A DNA stretch of 64,000 nucleotides, taken from NCBI GenBank assembly GCA_964059195.1, contig CAXKWD010000009.1, positions 87,083,432 to 87,147,431 on the forward strand, given 5' to 3'. The notes beneath the pieces were generated by a model that was not told the origin of the DNA, searched no databases, and saw only the letters and a list, made by a program, of their open reading frames with translations. Both the position numbers and the translations under genes were made by a program. Origin of the DNA: Ectobius pallidus (lineage: Eukaryota; Arthropoda; Insecta; Blattodea; Ectobiidae). Of this stretch, positions 33,783 through 48,700 are shown piece after piece (within the stretch, counting starts at the first letter, position 1; the number at the start of each line of letters is the position of its first letter).

Positions 33783-36700
33783 CAGTTTATTAACACTCGG
33801 TTCTTAATGCCCCCATATTTCTGTGACGAATTAATTTGATTCAAGAGATGTTTGCTTCCCTTTGAGAAGTCATAGAATTCTGAGTAACTGTATTTCAAAT
33901 TAACTGTCACCATCAGTATTGCTTTCAAACTGTTTACTTTCATTTGAGTTTACTCAGCCGTCCATGCCTTATTCATGGAAAAAAATTACACTTGACTGCT
34001 GTATTCCACAATCCACAATCCTAGAAATATTTTCATAAGATATTAATTATTATTATGAATACAGCATGGGTATTGTATGAACATTAAGTTCATGTAGTGA
34101 AATTTTCATAATATTCTAAATACAAAAATTTGAAATCAGAAATCTAACACTTAATAATGATTGTAGGAAATACCTGAAGATGTTCCTTTGAAGCTGCTGT
34201 AGTACAGTGGGCTCTGAGTTCCTGTTGCCGGGGTCATTCTGCAACCCTGGCGACATGGTGCCAGGCATCGGAGGGGAGCTATGTTGTCGCAGCAGACCTG
34301 CTGGCTGATTCTGTGCTAGTCTTACTCTATCCAGAATCCTTATCAAGCGCTGCACCTCCCCATTACGACCTGGTGTAAGTTTAGCTGTGCATTCATACAG
34401 AAGAGCAGCCAACAGACTCAATTGCTTGCCCAGGTCTATATAACCATCAAACTCCAAGCAGTGTGGTGATGGGAAGTCCCTTTGTACTCGAGTCTGCACA
34501 TAAATAAAATTTATGACAGACAACTAAAATAAAATATTCTTTTTACAACTCTTTCTTTTAAGTGTTCATAAATAAACACATTCATTGTCTTTTGTCAGCC
34601 CTACATTTTATTTTGCTTCATCCATGTGCCACAGTATGGCCACAACAATACCATGGTCAGAACAGAATATAATATTATTAGTAGCACATTATTTTTTAAT
34701 TAGAGAAAACAATATAGAAATTAGAAAATTATAGATTAGGATTTACTATAAAATTACAGTAACAATAATAAAGAAATAACATGAATTCACTGTCAACATT
34801 GCTAGAGAAATAAGTTGAAACTCATTTGTTCAAAAGCCTTTTCTTCATGTTTCTGAGGCGTTTTCTGTAAAGTAACAAATACAAATGTACAGAAAATCAG
34901 CACCGGAATGAAAAACACATGATATTAATTGAGAGCCAGATCTCCTAAAAAGACATACGTGTACATATAAACTTGCAATATCGTAAACAACTTTCATTAA
35001 CAAAAAGAAAGAATAGTTTATCTTCAACAATCCAGAAGACAAGTCCTTTATTCCACAATTGAATAGCTTTTAGCAAGAAACAATCATAATATAGAAAATT
35101 CAATATTTTGTTTTTTGATCCATCCTATGATGATCCCTAGCGGACATGCATAGAACCAACTGTTACAGCAAAAACAACCATAGTCAGTAAGATACGAGTA
35201 AGGTATGAGTTCATTACTTTCTGCAAAATCAACCACTGTCCACAGTATTTTCGGGGGGGGGGGGGGAAATTCTGACTATAATAAATTTTGATTTACATGT
35301 TGCAAACACACTTCTTTGACACTACCTGATTTGAGTCCTTAGGAAAGTCAATGTACGATATGCATTCAATCTAGAGACTAAGGCACATATTAGAAACAAG
35401 CAAAAAAGAACGTCTTGCTTCTCCTGAAAAATTATATTTTTGGTGTATGGTTGGTTTTGCCATAAGCAGGGCCGTCGCGTGGGCGGGGCGATCGCCGCGA
35501 CCAGGGGGGCGCCGTGGCAACGGCAAAAATAAAACAAAATTTGAAAAAATAAGTAGGATGTACATAACATATTTTTTAAAGTTAGGTATAAATGAATTTT
35601 GAATATTACGTTGTATGTTTTTACTGAACAAATAAATATTTGACACCAATAACTTTAGGCCTATATTTGCTAAGTTATCCCCAAATAAATATTTCCTTAT
35701 AAAGACATATTTACGATCAACTACGTCACAGGAGAGACTGAATTCTTGTCCATTGAAAACGATGAAGCACAAAAAATAGACTTGAAGGAAATTCTAACGA
35801 CATTTGCTCGTGCAAAAACCAGGCGAATGCCATTTAATGTTTACTACCTTATCTTAATTTGATAAACGCGGTTCCCTTTTCTATATTCTATTCAATGTAT
35901 GTATCGAGGTTTCCCACACTATTAATTTGTACTCCATTAATAACGCCTATAGTATTTTTTATGATTGTTAAGATTTTCTAACATTACTAAACTTGTCTTA
36001 ATTTGATTTTCAATACAATCTTATTAAAAAAATTAAATAACTTTATTTCTGGTATTTTTGTAAGGTAATCCGATTAGGTGTCTCTTTTGGGCACAAAAAC
36101 ACAGACAGCGACGCAACCCGACGCACAACTAGGCTAACGAGCGACTGGACGCGATGCGGCTTGGAACTTGTCCAGTCGCCCCAAGTCGCGTCGCTCATTG
36201 CGTGTTTAATCCCAAATGTTTATATGCGTTTGATAGTGTCGCGTCACGTCACTCGCTGTGTGTTTGTGTTTGAATCCCTACAGATAGGTGGAATGTCGGG
36301 TGAGTGCACGTGGGATTGAGTTTGGGGGGGGGGGGGGCGCCTGACGAAATCTTGCCCCGGGTGCCAACAAACTACGCGACGGCCCTGGCCATAAGGTCTT
36401 CAATTGTTATTTGTAGAGGTGTTTGAAAATGTTTTTATTTTTGGCAAGATTTGTTGTTTTAAAATTCAAAAGGTGGTGTTTTATGTTTTTATTTGTCAGA
36501 GGCATTGAAATATAAGATGCTATGCATGTGTAATTTAACATAATGGTTATTTTAATGACATTATTTATTTATATGTCAGTATACTGCATCTCACTTTTGA
36601 GAAATCACTGATTGTAAGACTACCCCAAAAATATATTTTCCCAGATTACTGTATGCAGCTGAACACTTTCACTTGCAAAACAATAATTGAAGTTTTCTAC

Positions 36701-39700
36701 TCCTCTGAAACCACTTGTAGAAACCAAATTAAAAAATGCTTAAATATCTGCATGAATTCACATGCTTAATAAATTTTGAATATACACCTACCTGTATTGC
36801 AAACTAACCTCGGGAAGATAACCTACTTTAATTTTTAAACCTTGAAATATGCTACATCAAAGAGTAAGAATTATGGCAATCTTTTTTCTAAAAGTGTCAT
36901 ACAATACACTACAGCTGAGGAATAAAAAATGACAGAGAAGAATAATTATAAAAAATAGGTTTTATTTAGCTGATTATGGCTTTTATAGTTATATATATGA
37001 AATTAGGGTTATTTCATGATTTAAGTTTTCCCCCAAATAATTCCTAACATCCTAATATGTTGAGAAAATGTATGTTAAACCTGAAATACATTTCGTTTTA
37101 TGGCTTATTAACAAAAGCAAACACCTCTAGTTATTTGCATTACTGGGTCATTGAGGCTGGCGACAGGTGGTAAGTTTTTAAGTCTATGAGAATGAAGCTA
37201 ATTAGCTTCCCCATTTCATGGCTAAGCAAGTCAGCATAGGATTACAAAGGGCAAACACTTCTTTCCGTCTCAAATTTATCAATCACAGTGGTCCAGGAAT
37301 ACTTGATCATTCTAATCATGCATGAACATAAACTGCACAATTTTATGAAATTTTAACAAGACTTACTGAAATAAGTTGCAAGAAGTTCTTCATAGATGGA
37401 GCTTCTCTTTCAAGGAAGTCATTCATGAATTCCATGAAGTTCTCTTTCCCTTGGAACCGGGTGAAGTTAGCCAGTGTCTGAAGAGTTTTGGCTACCAATG
37501 TGAGATTACGAGCCGCCTTCTCATTTGGATATTCTGTTACAAAATAAAATTGATTAAAGGCCCTGTCAACTTAAAAAATACAAATTCAGGTGAAAATGGA
37601 TTTATATAGAACTATATAGATATATGAAAGAACTAAATATTGAATTTTGAATGTAGCTGGAGAATATCGGCATAACTTAAGGTTTGGTTTTGGAATTAAC
37701 CTTTTTAACAGACTAGATGCGTTTTGAAAAATGTGACATTTCACATTTAATTCTAGTATGACTTATGTGAGTTTTGCACATTTTTATGATAAGGTGTTCT
37801 AATAACAAAAATTAATGGTAAAACTGAAACAAACTATTAAAAATTACTTAAGTGGTGTTCGGAAACAAGCTCAACAATCACTGTCTTGGATAAGGTTTAA
37901 TACTGAAATTGGTTAGAATATTATTTACTACTCCTGTGATTCTAATTCCAGACATAAGTGGAGCACAAAGATAAGATAAGATAAGATAAGATACTTTATT
38001 CATCCGTATAATCAATTTACATCGATGTAGGATTCGTCAGCTTAAACCTAAGATAGAAATTAACACTAGAACAGTAATACAGAGAATCTTAGACTATGAA
38101 CTATAAACTATAAACTATGAATCTTAAATAATGAACTGATTTAAGAATACCTTAACCTACAAGACAAATTAACAAACTGGTAAAATGATAAAATTATGTA
38201 CAGGTCACTACTGATAAAACTCAGTACTACTATATGCTTAGTTAAGAGTAGCAAAAGATGCGCCGTGCCTATGGTTCAGATAAATATTCTTCTATTGAAT
38301 AGTAGCATCCTTGCATTAGATAATTTTTTAGGGTTGATTTAAATCTTTTGATTGAGTTTATAGATTTTATGTAATTAGGGAGTCTGTTGTAAAAGTGAGT
38401 TCCATTGTGTTCAAAACTTTTTTCAAATAGGGAGGTATTGTGGGCCAAGATACATAGATCTGTTTTGTTCCTTGTATTATATGAGTGTTTCTGTAGATTT
38501 GTTTTGAATTTAGAATGAGTCGATTTGATATGACAGAGGACCTCATATATGTACACACATGGAAATGGTAGTATTTTCAGAGTTTTGAAATATGGTTTGC
38601 AACTGGTTGAGGATGATATTCTAACAATAGATCTCATTGCTCTTTTTTGTAATCTGAATATCGTTAAAACATCTCTTGAACTGCCCCAACTTAGAATGCC
38701 ATATGACATTATTGAATGGAAATATGAAAAGTATACAATTTTCAAAACATGAACATCTACAACTTCCCTCAATGATTTTATGAAAAAGCAGATTGAACTC
38801 AATTTTAGTGATAACTGCTTAATATGTACATCCCATTTTAGATGTTGGTCTAGCCATATACCAAGGAATTTTGTCGCTGGTGCATAGCATAATGGTTTGT
38901 TGTCTATATGTATGTCCGGGAATTGGAGAGTGGTATTTAATCTGTGGTGGAAACCTATGGCGACAGTTTTTTCTTCATTTACTTTTAATTTATTGTTATG
39001 GAACCATGTTAAAATTTTTGAATTAAACATATTGATGCAATTTGCAAGTTCTACTGTGTTTTTGCCCTTCATAAGTGTTTTTATATTTCAACTATCTTAG
39101 TTTAATTTGCCCCACTGTTTACATTACTTCGTTTTAATTGGTTTTTATAACAAAACTAGTTGACATTTAGTTTAAGGCAGACATTTCTCACTGCATTCTT
39201 GCTCATAAAGTTTTAACAAGTTTTTCATGTTGAAAAAAGTACGACTAATTTTGTGAATTAAAACTTGACTGGAGTTACATATGAAGCTTTTTTTTCCCCT
39301 ATAGATCCCTTGTTATATACTTATTGATTTAGTCTAAGACAACCATTTTAAAACTGACTTACCATGTGTGATGTTAAAAAGACTGGGAGATAAGATGGCT
39401 GGGCACAGGAAGCGCAGGAAGATGGAGGCTGATATGAGGTTATCACTAATATCTTCTCGCCCCATGCCTGTCAGGCGCTCTCGGAATATGTGGAAACATT
39501 CACGCAATTCTCTGCAAAAGAAACAGAAAATAATTTCAGTAAACAACATTGTTATAACACGTTGAAATAATTACCATCCTCTTTACTAATAACTTATTTC
39601 CAATTTAATAAAATATAATAAATTTATATGGAGAAAACCCTGAAATCACTTTCCTGCTTTTATGGGATTTCCATTTTTAATCTGTAAAATTTGAAGTCCC

Positions 39701-42700
39701 TGCATAATATGTTAATTAAGTGAGATGGTTTACATTTAAACACTTTATAGACTTCACTTTCACTTACACTGCAGAATTTTTTTAAAGAAAGCCCCATTTC
39801 TAATGAACAAACATTCTTGAGAATTTATAAATATTCACCCTATGACAGTGGAATAAATCTTACTCTGTAGAATGAGAAAAGAGAAATTACTATTTGAATG
39901 TCTGCAGATTTCAAAGTACTTGACAGCAGAATAAAAATCACTTTATATGAATATGTAGAATTAAGTTAAATTTCCTGATCTCAACACAGACTTTTAATGC
40001 AGCAATATAATCATTGTTCTTCATAAACTTAACTTTTACTTTCAATTTTCAAAATTTTTTCCGTCATTTGATTATATGTGATGTTGAAGTACACTTATTG
40101 AACTGTGTTATTAATTCAAAATGTGTTGAGATACTTAAATTACACATATTTCTATAATTCATAAATTTTTAATTCATCTGAGGCAACCCTTTTTTAAGGA
40201 AAACCTCCATTTAATATTCTGGAGTCTAGCCATTTTACTACTTATGTGTGGCAGAAAATCCAACTAATCTTGGACTTTTTGGCAATACAATTGTTACAAA
40301 ACTACCTGGTATATTAAAAAAATGCAGTTTATTCATGGATTATACATATTTTTTATAATTCATGAAACCTCTCCCTACCACTAACAGGAATAACCTTGAG
40401 TTCACTGTACTTGCATTTGGTTGATAAAGTTGACACTTACACTGGGAAGGTTTGGTGAGAAGTGAGAATGCGAGACCAGGCAAGCTCGACAGCAGCCCTC
40501 AGGTTGTCTTGTTGCTTGCGCAGAGCTGCTACACTCGCAACTTTGAGAGGATCCACCTCACAGTCATGCCCAGAGTTAAGAACCCAGCTGACAAGTTCTC
40601 CAAGTGTTTCCTGCAGGTATCTATCCCCTGTCAGTTTCAGGTACGCTTCCATTGCCTTTGTGGCTAGCGAGTTTCCTCGGAATGTCAGTCGCTCATCGTC
40701 TGGAAGTTAATAAAACCTATTATTATGATTTAATTTCTATTGCTTGGTAATAACGTCAAATAACTGTCTTTAAACGGAACACCAGTTTGTAGATGTTAGG
40801 AAATAATTACTTATACATGATATTATAGTATATAAAATTATATAATGTAAAAATATATAGGCCTACTATATATTTATAATGATTAGGGGGCGGATTTCTA
40901 TGACATGTCATATTTTTCCCCTTTGCATTATTTCAGGTTTCCGACTAATTTAAACCCGATTCCAAGCATCCTGGTGAAGATGGAACGGCTTTTATTGTGC
41001 ATATAACTGCATATTAAGGAAATTTTCAACTATTGTAGCATATTTAGTATGAATATGCACATTTAGGTCATATTTTTGGCATATTTGTGTGCATATTAAA
41101 GAAATTTTGAAGTTTCATATCATATTTTGTAAATTTTGCATTATAATGATACTTTTTGGGAATTTACAGATATTTTAAATAATGAACACTATATTCTAAT
41201 AAAATGTATTGTAATGAAACTTAAAAAAATATACACAATGTGTAAGTGGTAAAGTCATATTTTAAATTTTATTGGTCATATTTTAATGTTTTTTAGATCA
41301 TAAAAGCATGCATATATCCTATTTTTTAGGTCATAGAAATCCGCCCCCTAATAATGATATATAAAAATATTTACATATGCAAGCAAAATTATTTTCAAAA
41401 CATTTGCTTTCAAACTCAGCCACTGACAGCTGTAATAAAAAGTTCACTTCTCAAGTATACTGGCATTTACTAAAATTTACATATAAGTATTAGAATATTG
41501 TTTTTTCATTGTGTTTCTCTTTGATCAAATGATCACTTCCTGAATGAACCAAAATGCACTATTTCTTAATGGTTTCCCGAAATATAGGATGAACATCACT
41601 CAAATACGGAGGAAAATCTGTAATGAAATGGACCTCCCATCTACCGCCCAAATAACTTCATTTCAATATAGGAGTAGCATATAGGTCATTAACAGACTGT
41701 GACAACATACCAATCCTGTCAATATCCATCATGACGATATCTGCGAGGAACTGCTGTGCCATGCCCTCTCGCTGCATGATGTGTACCATGGCTGTGGCAA
41801 TGTCCTCTTTGGCCTTCACACTGATCGCTGGCTCAAGTGTCTCACACAACGGCTTATACTCCAGTTTAAGGAATTGCAGGAACTCCTGGTACACCTGTAC
41901 TGGCAGGATATCTACAGACTGAAAACGGCACTTTACTCGCAGTGCTGGTGGGTCCTTTGGCACGCCTTTGTCTGAGATGACAGGGTACCATTTCTCTGAG
42001 AGGTAACGTGACTTTACCTCGTGCACCGGAATACTCACGCTCCCTGGAATGTAAATAATTTCAAGTGGAAACAGTTATTTATAGGAAAGCAGAATTAGCA
42101 AGAGGTGTACACAAATAATTTAGTTTTAACAGCAAAGATTTCAAGAATATTAATCCATTACCTTAGCTAGGGCTAGGATCTTTTTGCTATGATTTTCATC
42201 AATTTTATTCAACTTACAAATAACAAAATTCCATAAGAGCATTATCTGCACAACAGATTAATTACTTTTAAAATTCTTTTTACAGTCCAGCTGTCAATAT
42301 AGACCTAAAAGGCATTCATGAAAGTACAATCCGATACCTCTTACATAGCCAACAGACTACTGTGCTCTTTTTGTGTTTTGTGCATTCTTTATATGTAAGT
42401 TAATTAATTCTACTGTCATCAATTCCATAACTTCCCAATGATAACTTTGTAAATCTCATAACTAGGATGTGATTTTATCTGATAAAACTGTCAGCTTGTT
42501 ACTGGACACATAAGGCATCAACAAGCGGTGAATAATACGTCAAATGCTGCCATTAAGCAGCGCAAAAACATTACTCTATACAACATAATTTGTTTGGAAG
42601 TTGAAATAATATAAATGTCCATTGATTACAAACACAACTTCGATTCGGTGCCAACCAGTATGTGTGCTTTTATAGTATTTTGATGTAAGCAACTACGATG

Positions 42701-45700
42701 CCCTCCATCTTGTGATGTGCACTGCTGGTAGCACTGAGAGCTCTTGATTGATTCGTTGAATCAATTTGTGGACTGTTCATTCATCCAATACACCATGATC
42801 TTATGGCTGACAGAATACTGACACCAGAGTAAAAAGTAATTATTATTTACAAAATCCGTTACAGTTTATCCATGGAATAGTCTTAATAAATCTTACTCAA
42901 GATTATGAGTCTAATCAGATAAATTTGCTCGAACTTTGCTCTTTCAAATATATCGATAAACTCGTAATCTCTCAATATGACAATTCTTTTGAAATGAAAC
43001 ATTGGTTTATTTTTATTAATAGCAAAATTGAACAGTAATAACAGTATTTAGTGCTTTAAAATGCACAGTATTTCATTGGAGGTGGATCTGAACTTGGGAC
43101 TCCTTACGTTATTGACCACTACACTAACCTATCATACACAATGAGATTTGACAGGGTAAAGTCAAACTCTGCATATACTTAATATAGCGAGAGTCTGTCA
43201 TTCAAAGAAATATTACAAGAAATATTATTTTAATGAAATGAAGGTGTCATTAAAAGAGAAAATGTAAAATGTATAACTATCCATACAAAGTAACTAAAGC
43301 AGGGCCTAATTAAAGTGTCTAAACCTGCAGCTTTACTCACTCCTAATGATGTGATGTGGGTTGTCTATAATAATAAAATGCACGGTATTTTGGGTGGACC
43401 CTGTATTTTATGATACCTTTTAAAATATCTTTGTACTGTATCTAAAAGAATCTGAAATAAATACAGGTATCTTCATCATTGAACAAATTACTCACCAATC
43501 AAAACATTCTTGTCACGCTTCTTCTTGCGGTCTGCTTCTCGGAATAAGTTCACATTGATGACATTGACAAGTGGCAGATTATGGAAGTCAAAATGCTCTC
43601 CCCAGAAACACATTTCTCCTTTCTGTTTGGAAGATGTTCGAGCATATAGAGTCTTGTCAAGACATAGCTCACAGAAGTACCTGCACACAAACAGAAACAA
43701 GGCTTAAAATAATGTTAATTCACAAATCAATAGGAATGAGGAATCGGTAAGGGTTAAGTGCATGAGAAGGGAGGGGAGCATTTGACATGATCCATTTGCT
43801 TTCAACAGGAGATAAACTAATAAAGATACAGTACCAGTACTGTAAAATAAAGCCTGGTATTTTAGTAGCGTTGAACAGCAGTTCGAATTATCGCAAATTC
43901 TGAATTAGTGAAGTTGAAATGGTGAGGGTCTGCTGTATATAGATAAAGATTCAGTCAAATACAATAGAGAATAATACCGGACACTTACTGCTTTGACAAT
44001 GGAAAAAGGAGGACAGATTTTGCAGCACTCCTGATGGCAAAACCTGCAAACTTGGGGTCAAATTAAAATATTCAAAGCATGTATAATCTGGTAATGTTTT
44101 AATGTTTCACCAAACACTGAGCCCCAAAACACCATTTAAGTAATTATAGGAATAACAATAAGGAAATAAACACAGAACTTACAAAATAGTTTACGTAATA
44201 TTAATGAAAAAACAATATATATTTTAACATAAACTTATAGCGATGCTAACAACAACTCTCTCTCTTATCATTGTCTTTAATTTTTTGAAATTCGTTTGTT
44301 TTCAAACAGCAAAATTACTTTTTCAGACCATAAGAAACTAAACTCCGTGGTGCTACATCCCTGAAGGGACAAGGCCTACCAGCCAACCGCTGCGTCGGCT
44401 ACCATAGGCAGATGGCAGGATTGGGGGGCATGTGCTCAGCATGGCGACACCCACGGCCGTTAATGGTGGTTTCCATGACCGGAGCCGCTACTTCTCTATC
44501 AAGTAGCTCCTCAATTTTGAATCACGAGGCTGAGTGCACCCTGTTCCAGACCTCCCTACCTCAGAAAAATCCGAGGAGGTACCGGGGATTGAACCTGGGC
44601 TGGCGGATCTGTAGTCAGCGATGCTAAACACAAGACCATGCCAGTGGTCTTTTCACACCATAGATAGATAGACAATCATATCCCTTATGCATAACATGCT
44701 GAGGTTGGCTATTTTTTCGGCTCCTCTAATAGAAATTGGTTGGCATCTTTGTATCTAGATTCTGCATCTGTATTCGGTAGTAGCGGGTTGGGCCGCAAGA
44801 TGGTGCTCACGATATTGTCCCTCGGTATAACGCAAGGTGTCCTGTATTGTCCTCTATTGTATTTGATTCAGTCTACTGTATGTATAACATAATATATTTT
44901 TATATAAAAAATGATCTTATAAGTATAGGCCATATTATAACCAACACTACCATTACATTGTTAGGATTTGAGGTAATAACTCTTCTTGACTTAGTGAATG
45001 TGTACCACATTTCTCTGATAGGTGGGGCTATGTTATACCTATGAAATGACCTGAGTCAGGAGGTCCTTAATCCTAAATCTTTATTTACCTACCAAACAGA
45101 CCATGTTGGCCAGAGAAACAATCTAAGGAAGATTGGATCAGGAGTCCAACCTGGTACCATCAGAGATCTACCATGAGACCGGTCATAGGTCCTATATGAA
45201 GTGGACTTAAAGGAATATCACAAAGAAGAATGAAGTGTATGCATATCTGAGATAAAATTAAAAACCTGTTGGATACTAAATTTTCTTGAAAATTAGAGGA
45301 AACTCTTCAAATGCACAAACAATGAGAGGAAATGTCTTTACTTATTGTATATTTCTGACTCAGTATACAAAACAATGAAAACCAATTACCTTTTCTTATT
45401 TGCAATTCCTTTGGCCTCGAGGATCCAGATCTTAAGTGAGTTGTCTGTGCGACGGACATGTTCTTGATCTGGCTGCACAGATTTACGCAAACTGCAAACA
45501 AAAAGACATCAATTAGAAACTAAAAATATTTGTTACCTAAAGGTTCTTAAAAAACTAAACTCCGTGGCGCTACATCCCTAGAGGGACTTGGCCTACCACC
45601 CGACCGCTGCGTCATCTCCCGTAGGCAGATGGCAGGATTGGGGGGCATGTGGTCAGCATGCCGACACCCACGGCCGTTAATGGTGGTTTTCTTGACCGGA

Positions 45701-48700
45701 GCCGCTACTTCTCTATCAAGTAGCTCCTCAATTTTGAATCACGAGGCTGAGTGCACCCCTACCAGACCTCCCTACCTCAGAAAAATCCGAGGAGGTACCG
45801 GGAATCGAACCCGGGCCGACAGATCTGTAGTCAGCGACGCTAACCACAAGACCACGCCGGCGGACGGTTCTTAAAATACGATGTATAAAATTCCCACTAA
45901 AAGTTCACAACGTAGCTTGCTGTTCCCATTATGTAAACATGGAGAAATTATTATGCAAGCTACATTTTATACACTATTTTTTCTCCTTCCTGTGTCACAT
46001 TCTCACAATTGTACATATATTCTCATATGTTCTTTCCAAATTACACACACTTTAAAAAGCTAAGTTTCATAATGACTAAATACAACTGGATCTGAAGAAT
46101 CAAAAGTTGTTCTTGGGTACTTGAGTTCTATCAATAAAATAATTATGTGATATCTTCTTCTCAACTTAAAATGTTTATTTCTGCCTAGGATTTTTGGTGT
46201 GACTAAACATCTAGCTTTGTTGTTTATAGCTGTTTTAAGTAATTCAGCAAATTTTAATAAGAATTTAATAACAAAACAAAAAATTAATTTTAAGTAACGA
46301 CTCATCAACAAAACTCTTTAGAAAATTCATCCATTTGTTATCAAAAAGGAATTTTGCTGTTCTTAAAATTGAATAATTGGTTCCTAACAGATTAGTTCAT
46401 TCTTAGCTATCATTAGTAAATAGTAAATATGAACAAGTATATCAAAAATCTTATTTCAAAGGTTATTATTTACTTTACTCTGTAATTAGTATATATTTAA
46501 GGAACCATGTTATTAGTTATAACTCAGGATTTCAATTTTGTTCTTCCCACTTTATATTTTTTCTGTTCTTTCTTGTTTTATTTTTTCTAGGTACTGATTT
46601 CAAGTTAGAGTTATATTTTTGTTTTATGTACTTTTATTTAATTGTGTATTAATTTTGTAACGTAAATAACTGAACTGTACCTGAATACAAGCACTTGCTC
46701 ATTCAGGTAATCTTTTGTGCAGTAGAACAGAATATAGCATGAAACATTGTAGTAAATTATAATACTTTCTGCAAACGGAAAAACGGTAATGTCTGATCTT
46801 CCTTGAAAAGAAGTACTGGTACTGACCTATGGACCCACTTGTCACGCTCATCAGCAGATCGACATGAGAAGTAACGAGGGCTGCCAGCAGGGAGCGTCAC
46901 CTGGAAGCAATGTTCTCTCCCGAGGACAGATGGATGCAAAGGTTTTATCTCCACACCCCCAGCCCCCAAGTCCAGAGTCTGCATTACGCTTTGGCCGGAA
47001 AGTAGAGATTCGTGAGACCTCGATGTGCGAAGTCTTGGAGGTACTGGTACACTGTAAAAAGAGACAGAAATTATAAAATGTTTGTGAAAGTAGAATGTAA
47101 AGTTGTGTATTAATAAGTGTTTATTGAGTGAAGTTTTAGAAAGGATACTAAGAGTAACTACAAGAATATCAGAACACAACAAACCTCATGCAAAACAACA
47201 TAATTTTGTTAGATCATGAACAATGATGCTAGAAGGGAAAACGTATTTGCTTAAATTTTGAAATTACTATTAGAAATACACAAATATTACAAATTAAATA
47301 AATAAGTTATCATTTGAAAAAAGATTAACAGTTTTTCATTAGCAATTTACACTTAATACAGTGTGAGTTGCACAAACTCGGCAGTTACTCCATCCTTTAC
47401 AGCAAGATGTAACAAAATACAAATCTGGTAAATGAAACTCCACTAGCAAGCTCTATGATCCGTTCATGAAGTTGTAAGGATTTCCATTCCATTTGTATAA
47501 TACCAATGAACTCTGTAGAATCAGTATACTCAATTACAGGTCGCCTACATTTCACGATCTGTGATAAGGGCAAAGAAAATTGACTATTTCACTTTCGTTG
47601 CAGTTATCATTTATTTATTTATTGTTTTATAATTTATTATATTTTTTATCTTTTATTTTCCTCTTTGACTACATGAATGCCTTTGTTTTAATGCTTCCTC
47701 TCTCTCCTTAATACAGCACCACTGCTTCTAGTATAATATTTGTTGCACTAAAATGCACACACCCTATGACGACCTCCAATGTGTATATCTTAAATAAAGT
47801 GATATGAACGTCTCCAAAGGAGATACACCATAAAGAAATCAGTTCACCTTCAAACCTGAATTATATCAGTATATCTATTATTGTGAATAAGAAGTGCAAA
47901 CAAGGACAGATAAGCACTTCTAAAGACAGAACAGCATTCTAAAGAAGAAATAAGAGCATGAGAAGAGATATTATATTAGCATCAGTCTACGGCTGGCAAT
48001 AAGATTCAGAAATTGCTCTCATAAAAAGAAGAAAATATTGCATGGGAAGAAAATAGTAATTATAAAAATTGTATCAGGCTGCATAGAAAGGGATTGGTTA
48101 GTACAGGAATGTTATTCGTATTGCACTGAATAACAAATAAGTAGATGAAAAATATAGACAGCTAAAGTAAGGCAAACAAGTTATGAAAACCAGTACTTGT
48201 ATAGATAGCATCACAGACAGAAACAAGATGCATTTGCCAGAAGGAAGTAAATTTAAATATCTCAGTCATTGCAGACACAAAAGACTGGTTCAACTTAATG
48301 GATCAATACAAATTATGGCACACAGAAACATTTTAATTTGCATCTGTTAATCCTACATTATTTTGCTATTAAGTAAACTGGAAACTTAACCAGCTTTTTG
48401 AAAGTAGATGGACTGCGGTGGTTTTAAAAATATATTTTAATCATATTTTAATAATACTTTTAAAATGTTGTTAAATTAAATCATTTTACCTGCTTGGGAA
48501 ATAATGTATAATTTCAAAACACAATGTTTAACCTTGCATGAATTTCCCAACCCTGCACATCAATCTGGCATTTTCTTTGATGAAGCAGCATAATTAAGTA
48601 GACATTCATAGCTCTACAACATAAAGTGCTTAGAACAATGTCAGAGTGAAATGTAACTCTGCTCAACATACAGTAAAATCAAGGCCTAAATGACCTTTCT

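Noticed and set aside
33642..33943. Open frames on both strands over the TA/GA repeat
   Set aside because: They are products of the microsatellite (YIYIYI, RERERE, SLSLSL) with no other content.
37950..39077. CATAAGTG at both sides of the LINE as a target duplication
   Set aside because: The right copy falls inside the LINE's open frame, so it cannot be a flanking duplication.
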